DNA of 64,000 bases from NCBI GenBank assembly GCA_022711755.1, contig JAKLEA010000006.1, positions 1 to 64,000 of the forward strand, written 5' to 3'. The number at the start of each line of letters is the position of its first letter. The stretch's first letter is position 1. Shown here piece by piece: positions 11,001 through 17,719 of this stretch. A program made the translations under genes and the position numbers. Under the pieces are notes generated by a model. The model worked only from the letters and a program-made list of their open reading frames with translations. It was not told the DNA's origin and made no database searches. The DNA is from Planctomycetota bacterium. Lineage in GTDB: Bacteria; Planctomycetota; Brocadiia; SM23-32; JAKLEA01.

Positions 11001-11355
11001 CCTGGTTATACAAACCGCCGAGGAATCGGCGCCACGGGGCTTCGTGAGGCGAGTCTCCGAAGAGTTTCAGGAAACCCTCTGCATCGTCAAGCGCCTCCGT
11101 GAACTTCTGCATCCTCAGGCGGCACGTCACTGCCTGGCCCGCCGCTCGCAACCCCTCGTCCGTTTTCGGCGCGGCTTTGCAAAGCTTTTCGTATTCGACG
11201 CGCGCCTCCTCGTAATGTTTGTCGTCGAAGAGCTTGTCCGCCTTGGTCTTCGGCTTCGCGTCCTGGCCGACGCCGGTCCCGGCGCCGAAGGCAAGCACAA
11301 CGCCGATCCCGAAAAACATCAGGAGAACGCTTCGTCCCCAGCGGCAGTTATTCAT
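5074..11355 (-). CDS. Bacterial alpha-2-macroglobulin with N-terminal TPR region
   Basis: 2093 residues. A signal peptide covers residues 1-31 (VLLMFFGIGVVLAFGAGTGVGQ). Residues about 35-450 are TPR-like (HYEEARVEYEKL, QYVRAVREYNTLTQLFPQSY). Macroglobulin-type beta domains follow, including KQNVYFKVFCRAKN and RPGDSAFIRARTITPDNAPV. The A2M domain is near residue 1355 (AETACWMPSLATDASGVAHV, then LTTWDIKAWAITP). The thioester motif GCVEQT has its Cys at about residue 1570 inside an alpha/alpha toroid (WGWWKDDRS, TAYVVYGL). A receptor-binding-like C-terminus ends the chain. Bacterial A2Ms are periplasmic or cell-surface protease traps; an intact C-x-E-Q suggests an active thioester. It differs from E. 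coli YfhM by the TPR head and by a Tyr/Trp/Gly-rich insert near residues 834-868. No penicillin-binding protein PbpC gene is adjacent. Confidence 0.88.
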   Translation of the reverse strand: MNNCRWGRSVLLMFFGIGVVLAFGAGTGVGQDAKPKTKADKLFDDKHYEEARVEYEKLCKAAPKTDEGLRAAGQAVTCRLRMQKFTEALDDAEGFLKLFGDSPHEAPWRRFLGGLYNQVPHWGTQQGDKFLRGQHGQGTYKDVFREDRRKGIAHMEQARLLFANWLTTPDLAAQIPEGRLGVYRQERLDNNFDLAEAYVGIVRYEGGWDRWLDIVELPPEDDAGTQGDADYESPRWMHNSSGYGNPQGLRMGEDGNPIFPKSPKEYAEDLPTHLRVRFLLEEVVRLDETDTRRNAAAAIYRRAMIERACFDSVRLMERSRQPRPGQEQVEPETGSLLPKNIWDLEDNQAVAWVEGELRTVSLPDDCSPVALLTEAVEKYPGATVAQEAQYAKAAFFQTRRQYVRAVREYNTLTQLFPQSYRIADARRQISVITEPKAMIEQLGVKVPGAKIAIPITYANTKSLQFKATRVDLAGFVLKGMRSSSQETFYQCRNIQYGFIRQELYKKYLKGVAAEWKSAVEDDGSHRTRTVEIPTPLDSNGAYIIEAWTDREHPPSLNLLLVTDIAILKKGLPGKSLFYVADAVTGHPIQNAEMSVFEHWNEYSDLLRKNRHKGRETKITSPENGLIPYLPKEKKQNPNIDAVIVLGDDRMAFSLVGYWWPRQAQSSFVNGQKYFLVTDRPVYRPKQNVYFKVFCRAKNEGAYIDQKFAGMTVNAEVYDPKGNKVLSQSLTLDARGGAGGSFELKEGCPLGLYSFRVNGYMPDGRWLGGGQFRVEEYKRPEFEVTVKPDSAQVKLGKEVIARIEARYYFGSPVSEGVAKYKVFRENYRPVYSEAGEYDWLYGQGYGRCYYPYYWLGWWGHYGHWAAAQDMDSWRCYRHGAQPKALRELVSAGEIALAKDGTALVKIDTGPALKVHPDADCRYTVEVEVRDPSRRTITGSGDILVTRQQFYAFLESDRGWYRPGDSAFIRARTITPDNAPVAAQGEFALRRITYGGADNREIREETLKEWAAETDAQGRCSVKLPFETSGQYRLTFKTKDAWGETVQGDTVMWVAGPDFDGAAYRFSNLEIITDKRTYRPGEMAHLMISSDAPDAVVLFSDNAQDGLLLNYRLIPVPKKSLVIDLEITKAHVPNFFCEATMIRGGNVYEEVREIYVPPTQGMLKVAASADGETYPPEGDCKLEVRAADADGRPVAADLLLTAYDKSLAYIQGSLVPDIRQFFWGERRLHNPEHGSSLEVYFTGQSFFRWAHYVGGVAGWDGMWMRGAGDWRMSTAGVGYAGNDKEDRGLMLNEAQEKPAQAGPMRAKLAAAPALEAKSEVSASEADAAAGTGGGAAGEPGGAPMAEAKVRSDFAETACWMPSLATDASGVAHVSFKFPQALTTWDIKAWAITPQTQVGSAETSVRTTKNLIVRLQSPRFFVERDEAVISANVHNYLATEKEVKAILELDGGLIEAVTPLNVSGKVDAGGQKRFDWPVRVLKSGLVKITVKALSDVESDAVQMSFPVLVHGVNKTVASSGSFRPAAEGERTIRLVVPDERDPVMTELVVTLSPSLAGVMLDALPYLIGYPYGCVEQTMSRFMPAVLCRQVLQRTGMNLEELESKRLQMNAGDLQNRFGYLNSPVFDSAKLNSVIEAGLARLYDFQHFDGGWGWWKDDRSCPFQTAYVVYGLHTARQAGAQVDGGSISRGMNYLAGSVWLELHKPESMRRLGDVTTQAYLAYVLSLEKRADEKWLAMLYEKRDLLNLYGKSLLALGMHNMGKAQEAQTLLRNIKQYAEQDKDNETAWFKTQENYWWFWWNNDIETNAWILQALATIEPDSDISPRLVKWLLNNRRNGYYWRSTRDTAYCIAAMAKFMEASGEFNPEATIRLELDGRQIHRIVVTRDNFFSFNNRAVLAGEALGGGEHVLKIVKEGPGALYYSSYLSFFTKEEDIKGAGNEIFVARRYFLLRDKVGTERVPGAQGKVVENRAGHERIELKNGDSVKSGDQIEVALTLTSKNDYDYLVFEDMKPAGCEPVELRSGGAWAGGLCPNVELRDEKVAFFIAMLEQGEHVLRYRLRAETPGRFHALPTSGYAMYAPEVKAISDEMRLGITDAE

Positions 11356-11487
11356 TGTTGATTACCCAATTAGACGGTTCAAAGGTTGACTACGCGGCTC
11401 AACGGAACCTTAGACGCGAAAACGCCGCGCCGGTTCCCGCAGGAAAACGGCAGACTCAAGCCGGCGATTCAAGCGGTAGGGTGTGCG

Positions 11488-11563
11488 CGGCGAAGCGGCG
11501 CAGCCGCTTGCCGTGCGCACGCGGAGCTGAATGTGCGCGTGTGCAAAGTCTGCAACTTTGCAC
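11488..11563. repeat. Structured intergenic repeat, copy 1
   Basis: This holds two stem-loops: a GC-rich one around 11490-11520 and a perfect 9-bp one, gtgcaaagt (11541-11549) / actttgcac (11555-11563) with loop ctgca. A close copy lies at 12386-12464. The rest of the 288-bp gap 11356-11643 shows no gene. Confidence 0.65.
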
Positions 11564-11643
11564 AGTTGCTACACCTGTAATTCTCAACTGTCGCTTCATG
11601 GCGGTCTTCCGGCGTCCGCATGGTCAGAACAGCATGATGCCAA

Positions 11644-12343
11644 TTAATGAAAAAAACCGACTATCGCAAACGGCACGGCAGCCAGAATCGCCAGGAATAT
11701 TATCGCCAGAACAGCCTGACGATTGCTGATTCCGTAGACGACCCGGCAGCCGATGATCACCAACGGGATTGTGACGATGGCCGCCAGCGGAATCCCGACA
11801 ACCGGGAGCGCCAGAATCGGGAACGTCGCGCCGAAGGAGTAGCAGAAGATCGCATCAGTCGTTCTGAATCGCCGCCGCGCGCTCGGCGGAACCACCGGCA
11901 GCATCCCGATGTGCGTTGCTATCGGGAAGACGAAACGGATGAAAAGAATTGGAAGCATGAGCATTATCGCCATGGACACGGCCATCCCATCCGGCCACCA
12001 TAATCCCAGTGGATCGGGATTGGATTGGCCTATTATGGGGAAATCAAAAAGGCTAAAGAATATGCTTCCCTTGGCCAGAACAACCATAGCCACAGATGTA
12101 AAAAAAAAACTTCGGCGGATCGCGCCTGATCTCCCCCGCGCGGAGCAGTTCGAACGCCTTCCGGGGCGAGAAGAGGACGATGAAGATCGTCTGGAAGAAT
12201 CCCGTAAAAAAACCAAGCTCCTTGCGTTCCTCCCAGGGAAGGCCCTTTCGCTCCGGCTCGACGCTCAGGTCCTGCCAGCCGCATCGCGGGCACTTGTCCC
12301 CCCGCCCGCCGGGGAACTCAACGTCGCACTCGGGACATTTCAT
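11644..12343 (-). pseudogene. Zinc-ribbon Yip1-family membrane protein, broken by a frameshift at a T10 run
   Basis: The N-terminal frame starts at the ATG at 12343 (GGGAGA upstream). It encodes a zinc ribbon (MKCPECDVEF...KCPRCGWQ), then LPWEERKELGFFTGFFQTIFIVLFSPRKAFE. It leaves frame at a run of ten A on the plus strand (12100-12109). The continuation is in the next frame down to 11644: FFFTSVAMVVLAKG, then four to five membrane segments and the Yip1-like end (TDAIFCYSFGATFPILALPV, VVYGISNRQAVLAIIFLAIL). Removing one base of the run joins the two parts into about 232 residues, similar in layout to the intact neighbour at 12502-13170. The cause may be a homopolymer sequencing error, a real mutation or polymerase slippage. 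Yip1-domain proteins are poorly understood membrane proteins. Confidence 0.7.
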
Positions 12344-12385
12344 GGCTCACTCTCCCGCACTTCCATTGCCACAGCCAAAAGGCAT

Positions 12386-12464
12386 GCGTTGCGAAGAGGC
12401 GCAGCCGCTTGCCGTGCGTAAGCGGAGATGACTGCGCGCGTGTGCAAAGTCTGCAACTTTGCAC
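12386..12464. repeat. Structured intergenic repeat, copy 2
   Basis: Close copy of the element at 11488-11563. It shares the block gaagaggcgcagccgcttgc (one mismatch to copy 1) and the same 9-bp stem-loop, gtgcaaagt (12442-12450) / actttgcac (12456-12464). It sits between the two Yip1-type genes, just 3' of the intact one. Confidence 0.65.
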
Positions 12465-12501
12465 ACCCTACATCTGGTATTATGAACTAAGTCAATAGGC
12501 A

Positions 12502-13170
12502 TTATCCAAAAAAGATGAGGCCGAAAACTATTGCCACAACGACAAACATGAAGAGCGCCATGACATTGTACATCGCGACTTTGCCGCGCGATTGGCCTAA
12601 TGCAGTATGGATCCCTTCCATCACCAGGAAAAATGATAAGAATAGAGAAAGAGGCGGACCAATCAAAGGGACAACGTGAAACGACATGGACGCGCCAACT
12701 GTGAAATGCACGATGCGAGCAACAGACGTCGCAGCAGATGTTTCTACTTCGATTCTGAAAGCCTTTCGAAGACATCCTGAGTATAAATAAGTCCCGCAAA
12801 ACAAGAGCATCCCATGAATTAGAGCAATCAATGCGATTTCGGAGGACTTCGTGAAACTGTTTCGACTCATTGCCGCATATATGAACAGAGAAAGAGTATG
12901 GCTGGTGACGCCAATAAGTAGCATTATCAAGAAATAGGATTCCGCAGACCACTTTTCTCCCTTTTCGCCATCGGTCAGGCAATACTTACCAGGACTCAGG
13001 ATAATGCACATTGGCGTCTGAATAAACGCGGCGAGATAACCGATCTCGCGCCTTCTGTCCCACGGCGGCTTTTCGAGGCCGTCCTCGCGCAGGAAGTCCT
13101 TTCCCCCGCAGGAAGCGCAGGCGTCCGGCTTCGGCCCATCAACCTTCGCGCCACATTTGCGGCAGATCAT
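12502..13170 (-). CDS. Zinc-ribbon Yip1-like membrane protein
   Basis: 222 residues, start supported by AGGAGGG 6 nt upstream. The N-terminus is a zinc ribbon (MICRKCGAKV...CASCGGKDF). The block PPWDRRREIGYLAAFIQTPM-CIILSPGKY matches the equivalent block of the broken paralogue next door (LPWEERKELGFFTGFFQTIF). Five hydrophobic segments follow, with a polar centre (SVARIVHFTVGASMSFHVV-PLIGPPLSLFLSFFLVMEGI), the typical Yip1 arrangement. The pair arose by tandem duplication and has diverged a good deal. The zinc ribbon may bind a partner or nucleic acid. No function can be assigned; the neighbour upstream is pyruvate kinase (31 bp gap), possibly in one transcript. Confidence 0.65.
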   Translation of the reverse strand: MICRKCGAKVDGPKPDACASCGGKDFLREDGLEKPPWDRRREIGYLAAFIQTPMCIILSPGKYCLTDGEKGEKWSAESYFLIMLLIGVTSHTLSLFIYAAMSRNSFTKSSEIALIALIHGMLLFCGTYLYSGCLRKAFRIEVETSAATSVARIVHFTVGASMSFHVVPLIGPPLSLFLSFFLVMEGIHTALGQSRGKVAMYNVMALFMFVVVAIVFGLIFFG

Positions 13171-13201
13171 CCTTCACCCTCCTGTCGCGCAAAACATACC
13201 C

Positions 13202-14662
13202 CTACTGCCCCAGCCTGTGCAGCTTCAGCATGTTCGTCCCGCCTGCCGTGTTCGTCGAAGCCCCGGCCACGCAGACAATCACGTCGCCCTTTTCGGCAAG
13301 TCCGTTCTGCAGCAGCAACCCCTCCCCCTGAAGGATCATCTGATCCGTTGACTCGAACGTCGGGATCATCATCGGCCTGACGCCGTAGCGCAGGCACAGC
13401 CGCCGGTAGGTGTCCTCCCGGGGGGTGAAGGCGACGACGGGGACCTGCGGCCTGCGCTGGCTCAGGTGCGTGGCCGTCGCGCCGGTGAGCGTGAACGCCG
13501 CGACGAGCGATGCGCCGACGGCCTGCGCCGCCGCGCACGCAGCGTCCGCCGTGGCCATCTCGATCGGCACTGCGTCCTTCGCGCAGTCCGGCGCTATCAT
13601 CGGGCAGAGCTGGCGCGTGCTGGCGTAGAACGGTCCCCTGCGCCGCATCTCAGCCTCCGCCCGCACCGCGATCAGCGCCATCATCTTCACGGCCTCAACC
13701 GGGAACTTGCCGACCGATGTCTCGCCGCTGAGCATGATCGCGTCCGTCCCGTCGAAAATCGCGTTGGCCACGTCCGCGGCCTCGGCGCGCGTCGGGCGCG
13801 GGTTCTCCGTCATGCTCTCCAGCATCTGCGTCGCCGTGATGACGGGCAGCCCGCGCGAGCGGCATTCGGAGATGATCTGCTTCTGGAGAATGGGCACGTC
13901 CGCCGGGGACATCTCCACCCCCAGGTCCCCGCGCGCGACCATCACTCCGTCGCACTCATTCAGAATGTCGTCAAGCCGCTCGATGGCCTCCGGCTTTTCG
14001 ATCTTGGCGATGATGGGCGCCGTGTGGTCGAGCATCGCCATGCGGTTGCGAAGCAATTTGATGTCGTCCGGCCCGCGCACGAAAGACAGCGCGACGTAAT
14101 CAACATCCTGCGAAAGCCCGAACGCGAGGTCCTCGTCATCCTTTTTCGTCAGGGCCGGGATGCTCACGCGCACGCCGGGCAGGTTGACGCCCTTGCGCTC
14201 GCCCAGCGTTCCGCCGTCAACGATCTCCGTGACGACCTCGCTGGCTCCGACCTCGGTCACCCGCAGTTCAATCGCCCCGTCGCTCAGGAGAATGCGGTCG
14301 CCCTTGCGGCAATCCCCGCACAGGCGCGGATAGTTCACCGAGACGCGCTCGGCGTCGCCCTCGATCTCCTTGATCGTCAGCCGCAACGTCCGTCCGGTGA
14401 CAAGCTCGACCGGCGCGCCGCCCTTGAGTCGTCCGGTCCTGATCTTCGGGCCGGAGAGGTCCTGGAGGATGGCGACGGGAAGGCCAAGCTCGGCGGCCTT
14501 CGCGCGGATGTCGCGCATGGCCTTGCCGTGCTCCTCGTGGTCGCCGTGGGAGAAGTTGACCCTCGCCACGTCCACGCCTTCCTTCAGTATGGCCTCGATC
14601 CTGTCAAGCGACCTCACCGACGGCCCGAGCGTCGCAACGATTTTCGTGCGCATCATGTTCAT
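13202..14662 (-). CDS. pyk: Pyruvate kinase
   Basis: 486 residues, a normal length for the family. It converts phosphoenolpyruvate and ADP to pyruvate and ATP, the last step of glycolysis. Clear landmarks are RTKIVATLGPS at the N-terminus, VARVNFSHGDHEEH (substrate and K+ site region), LQDLSGPKIRTG, the signature IIAKIEKPEAIERLDDIL with the catalytic Lys, GVMVARGDLGVEM (metal-binding), ITATQMLESM and DGTDAIMLSGETSVGKFPVEAV. The C-terminal allosteric domain is complete. The ATG has an AGAGGA upstream. The HAD-YvcK fusion gene ends 76 bp upstream on the same strand, with an 8-bp inverted repeat in between. Confidence 0.96.
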   Translation of the reverse strand: MNMMRTKIVATLGPSVRSLDRIEAILKEGVDVARVNFSHGDHEEHGKAMRDIRAKAAELGLPVAILQDLSGPKIRTGRLKGGAPVELVTGRTLRLTIKEIEGDAERVSVNYPRLCGDCRKGDRILLSDGAIELRVTEVGASEVVTEIVDGGTLGERKGVNLPGVRVSIPALTKKDDEDLAFGLSQDVDYVALSFVRGPDDIKLLRNRMAMLDHTAPIIAKIEKPEAIERLDDILNECDGVMVARGDLGVEMSPADVPILQKQIISECRSRGLPVITATQMLESMTENPRPTRAEAADVANAIFDGTDAIMLSGETSVGKFPVEAVKMMALIAVRAEAEMRRRGPFYASTRQLCPMIAPDCAKDAVPIEMATADAACAAAQAVGASLVAAFTLTGATATHLSQRRPQVPVVAFTPREDTYRRLCLRYGVRPMMIPTFESTDQMILQGEGLLLQNGLAEKGDVIVCVAGASTNTAGGTNMLKLHRLGQ

Positions 14663-14692
14663 ATTGTTACATCCTCTTATCGCAATCGCAGG

Positions 14693-14710
14693 GGCGCGTT
14701 GTAACGCGCC
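14693..14710. repeat. 8-bp perfect inverted repeat between yvcK fusion and pyk
   Basis: ggcgcgtt (14693-14700), loop gt, aacgcgcc (14703-14710). There is no T-run on either side, so it is not a clear terminator. It may be an mRNA structure or an operator. Confidence 0.4.
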
Positions 14711-14738
14711 ACCGCCCGGCGATACGCATGGAAACGCG

Positions 14739-16433
14739 TCAGGCCGTTATCAGCGGCAGGCGGGAGTAGACCCGGCAGATGCTGTCCGCCAGCTTGTCGG
14801 GATGGTGGCGCAGCAGGTCCTGTTTCTCCCAGAGCACGCGCGTGACGTCAATGTCCTCGACCAGGTCGGACTGAAGCACCTTCACGCCGAGCCGGTAAAG
14901 CTCATCCGTGACCGTAGCCAGTTTCGCGCCTTCCTCCTCGTACCTTTTCAGAACGCCCGCGCGCGGGGCGCTGTGGTTTATCAGCACGTAGTCCAGCACG
15001 CCCTCGCCAAGGTAGCGTATGACCTGCCGGACGTGGTCCGCCGCGCTGAAGTTGTCCGTCTGCCCCGGCTGCGTCACCACGTTGCAGATATAAATCTTGA
15101 TGGCGTCGGAGCGGACGATTGCGCGGGTGACGTCCTTGACCAGCAGGTTGGTGATGACGCTCGTGAAAAGGCTGCCGGGGCCGAGGACGATGATGTCCGC
15201 CCGCTCAATTTCGGCTAGGGCTTCCTCGGTAGGCTCGGCGTTTTCAGGTTTCAGGAAAACCCGCTTGATGGGCGGCTTGTTCAACCCCCGGACGTTCACC
15301 TCCCCCTCAACCTCCGACCCGTCCTCAAGCTCCGCGCAGATGTGCGTGTCGGTGAGCGTGGAGGGCAGGACCTTGCCGCGGATGTTCAGCAGACGGCTGA
15401 GCTTCTTGATCGCCTGCTCGAAGCTGCCCGTCTTCTCCGCCATGGCGGCGATCAGCAAATTGCCCAGGCTCATGCCCTTGTAGGTTCCCTTGCTGAAGCG
15501 GTACTGGAAAAGCTCGTAGAGGTCGCGCTCCTGCTCCTCTGTTTCGGAGAGGGCGACAAGGCAGTTGCGCGCGTCGCCGGGCGGAAGTATGCCGAATTCT
15601 TCGCGGAGGGTTCCGCTGCTGCGCCCGCTGTCGGTCACGGTGACGACGGCGGTCAGGTTGTGACTGTAGGTCTTGCAGCCCTGGAGGACGATGGGTAGGC
15701 CCGTCCCGCCGCCGACGGCCAGGATTCGCAGATTGTCCGGCCCCTTGCCCATGTTGGCCAGGCGCAGGAGCGTGGGAATCTGGAACAGGCGGTTGATCTT
15801 GTAGTCCGGGCGCTCCTTGTCGTCGCGGGGCGGGTAGTTCCGGAACCTTCCGTGCATCATCTGGAAGGTCGTCATGCCCAGCTCCTTCGCCGTGCGAAGC
15901 TCCGCCTGGGCGCGATCCCCCACGACGGCCACCTGGTCCGGGCGCAGCCGGTACTTGTCCATCAGGTGGCGGAAACACTCAACCATGAGCGAACCGCGCT
16001 CCATGTCGTTGATGAGCACGTCGTCGAAGTGCGGCGCAAGGCCCAGCAGTTCCACCTTCCGCGCCTGGCGGTCGTAGATGCCGGTGGTCATCAGGAAGGA
16101 GCGCACGCCCTCGGTGCGCATCTCGCGCAGCGCGGGGATCGTGTCATCGAAGGGCCTGATGTCCGACACCTCGTCGGAGTTGTAGGCTCGATAGGCCTTT
16201 TCTATGAACTCGCGGTCCATGCCGTAGCGGCGCGCTATCTCGTCAAAGACCAGGAAGTACGGCCCCTTGCTCTCCGCCAGTTCCTTCTGCAACTCATCGG
16301 CCTGCGCGGTCGTCAGCGGAAGTCCGGCTGCGACCATCGCCTCGGACGCCCGCCGCCGGGACGCCTCGACAAGGCTGCCCGTGCAGTCGTAAAGCGTGTC
16401 GTCAAGATCGAAAACCATCCCTCGTATTGCCAT
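14739..16433 (-). CDS. HAD hydrolase - YvcK/CofD-like fusion protein
   Basis: 564 residues. Residues 1-215 are a HAD phosphatase of the pyrimidine-nucleotidase/SDT1 type: motif I FDLDDTLYD (nucleophile Asp9, general acid Asp11), motif II FLMTTG, a Lys in RKVELLGLAP and motif IV VVGDRAQAE. Residues 233-564 are a YvcK (GlmR)/CofD-family protein: ILAVGGGTGLP, VVTVTDSGRSSGTLREEFG, PPGDARNCLVALSE, then YKGMSLGNLLIAAM, IVLGPGSLFTSV and CNVVTQPGQTDNFSAADHV. YvcK binds UDP-sugars and links carbon state to cell-wall precursor supply in Bacillus; it is normally a stand-alone protein. The fusion at residue about 225 lies in one uninterrupted frame. GGAGAA before the ATG supports the start. pyk follows in the same direction. 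Confidence 0.85.
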   Translation of the reverse strand: MAIRGMVFDLDDTLYDCTGSLVEASRRRASEAMVAAGLPLTTAQADELQKELAESKGPYFLVFDEIARRYGMDREFIEKAYRAYNSDEVSDIRPFDDTIPALREMRTEGVRSFLMTTGIYDRQARKVELLGLAPHFDDVLINDMERGSLMVECFRHLMDKYRLRPDQVAVVGDRAQAELRTAKELGMTTFQMMHGRFRNYPPRDDKERPDYKINRLFQIPTLLRLANMGKGPDNLRILAVGGGTGLPIVLQGCKTYSHNLTAVVTVTDSGRSSGTLREEFGILPPGDARNCLVALSETEEQERDLYELFQYRFSKGTYKGMSLGNLLIAAMAEKTGSFEQAIKKLSRLLNIRGKVLPSTLTDTHICAELEDGSEVEGEVNVRGLNKPPIKRVFLKPENAEPTEEALAEIERADIIVLGPGSLFTSVITNLLVKDVTRAIVRSDAIKIYICNVVTQPGQTDNFSAADHVRQVIRYLGEGVLDYVLINHSAPRAGVLKRYEEEGAKLATVTDELYRLGVKVLQSDLVEDIDVTRVLWEKQDLLRHHPDKLADSICRVYSRLPLITA

Positions 16434-16556
16434 TGATTTTCTCCGTGGTTAATCGGACGGATTTAATTCTATCCATAGCAATCATCCGGCGCAAAAGACA
16501 AAAAGCCGGCCATCCTGCGCGGGCGCGCCTCCGCTTTCCTTGCAGCAGGATGGATA

Positions 16557-16585
16557 TTGACAATCCCGTGTGTGGTTGATATTTT
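16557..16585 (+). promoter_or_regulatory. Sigma-70-type promoter for the PEP-CTERM gene
   Basis: A perfect TTGACA (16557-16562), a 17-bp spacer and TATTTT (16580-16585), 55 bp before the ATG at 16640. Confidence 0.55.
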
Positions 16586-16639
16586 TTGTGATCGTCAGAG
16601 TGTGGAGTATACTTGGGGTTCTCGCAGAGGAGGTCCGGC

Positions 16640-17269
16640 ATGGCTGGGATCGGAAGAATCAAAATACTTCTATTGTCGGCTGTGTTGTGTCTGCTGGTCG
16701 CACAGGCGAGGGCGGCCGTCGTTTTCGACTCGTTTGGCCCGGGAGATTCGTACAACACTGGTATAGGGCTTACGCTTGGAGGTCCGACTTCATCCCTGGA
16801 ATGGGACAGCGCCTGCCCGTTTATACCTTCTGCAGACTGTCTTGTGACATCGGTGACTCTGCCCGGGTGGCGATGGATGGGAGCCAGCAGTCTTGTGACG
16901 GTGCATCTGACGACGAACGTCGCCATGATGCCGGGGGTCATTCTTGAGACCTCCCAGGTGAACATTACCTCGCTGACGGGCGAGATCGTTACAGCCCCGT
17001 TCGCAGGAACGACAGCCCTGAGCGCCGGCACCATGTACTGGCTGTGGCTTAGCGCCGAAGATGACTTTGCGGGCGCTTGGCCAATCAACACCATCAGCGT
17101 GTTGGACGGCTACTGCTGGGACATGGCTGGTTCCGGTAACTGGGTCTATATGTCGGTGACAGAATCTGCGGCGTTCCGCGTTGAGGGTGTTGTGCCTGAG
17201 CCAAGTTCCTGCGCGCTGGTCGTTCTGGGATTGGCGGGCGTTATCGCGCGGCGCAAACGCGTAAAATAG
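16640..17269 (+). CDS. PEP-CTERM-anchored exported protein
   Basis: 209 residues from the ATG at 16640, chosen because GAGGAGG (16627-16633) lies 6 nt upstream; an upstream TTG in the same frame has no such site. A signal peptide ends near LVAQARA. The middle is a beta-rich domain of the choice-of-anchor type (VVFDSFGPGDSYNTG, GAWPINTI), with aromatic strands. The C-terminus is a sorting tail: VPEPSSCALVVLGLAG followed by the hydrophobic part and ARRKR. Such tails are recognised by an exosortase, which is not in this window. The gene stands alone between its own promoter and a terminator. Confidence 0.85.
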   Translation: MAGIGRIKILLLSAVLCLLVAQARAAVVFDSFGPGDSYNTGIGLTLGGPTSSLEWDSACPFIPSADCLVTSVTLPGWRWMGASSLVTVHLTTNVAMMPGVILETSQVNITSLTGEIVTAPFAGTTALSAGTMYWLWLSAEDDFAGAWPINTISVLDGYCWDMAGSGNWVYMSVTESAAFRVEGVVPEPSSCALVVLGLAGVIARRKRVK

Positions 17270-17307
17270 TTGGCATGTATCGGCCCATCTGAGGCCAGAC
17301 ATACAAT

Positions 17308-17348
17308 AGACAGCCCGGAGACAAGAATGTCCCGGGCTGTCTTCTTTT
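17308..17348 (+). terminator. Rho-independent terminator of the PEP-CTERM gene
   Basis: 11-bp stem agacagcccgg (17308-17318) / ccgggctgtct (17332-17342), followed by tctttta. It lies 38 bp after the stop codon. Confidence 0.8.
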
Positions 17349-17463
17349 AATATCGCACAAGCCACTGCGCCTCCATCGGTTTCCATCCTGACTCAAAATG
17401 GGCATGGGTGCGCCTATTTATCCGGGTATGCGTGTTGTGCGGTGTCATTCTCTCGGTTTTTTG

Positions 17464-17556
17464 CCCCCCTTCGGCCTCTTCGAGTCCACTTCCCCCCGCT
17501 CTTCGCCGTGCGGCGAAGAGCGGGGGGAAGGTGTCGCATTAGCGACAGAAGGGGGG
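17464..17556. repeat. Cruciform intergenic element A
   Basis: The core is a perfect 20-bp inverted repeat with a 2-nt loop (17489-17508 / 17511-17530). A second small hairpin (tgtcgc-atta-gcgaca) follows. An outer pair, cccccctt (17464-17471) with aagggggg (17549-17556), encloses both. The nested layout resembles REP/cloverleaf elements. Element B at 18322-18401 has a similar plan. The rest of 17349-17644 has no gene. Confidence 0.6.
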
Positions 17557-17644
17557 ACCCTGGCCTTGTTCTTACAGGCGACACCTTCGAGGCATACCCG
17601 CCTGCATGGGCGCACCCGATTGGCACGGATAAATCTTTTTTCCC

Positions 17645-17673
17645 TTGACAATCGTGATAGTGTTTGATATACT
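17645..17673 (+). promoter_or_regulatory. Near-consensus sigma-70 promoter for the HTH protein gene
   Basis: TTGACA (17645-17650), a 17-bp spacer and TATACT (17668-17673), 46 bp before the start codon at 17720. Confidence 0.7.
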
Positions 17674-17719
17674 TTGAGATAGATAGAGATGATAATAGAT
17701 GATTCAACAGGAGACTGAC

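Noticed and set aside
9175..11361. A 728-codon open frame on the plus strand across the alpha-2-macroglobulin gene
   Set aside because: It is the antisense shadow of a GC-rich gene. The minus frame has clear domains, while this one is rich in Arg/Leu and has no recognisable motif. Similar antisense frames at 2807-4492, 13466-14704, 42284-43801, 49266-50780 and 59195-61099 were rejected for the same reason.
17489..17530. Perfect 20-bp inverted repeat read as a transcription terminator
   Set aside because: No T-run on either strand next to the stem, and no gene ends directly before it. Called a repeat element instead.
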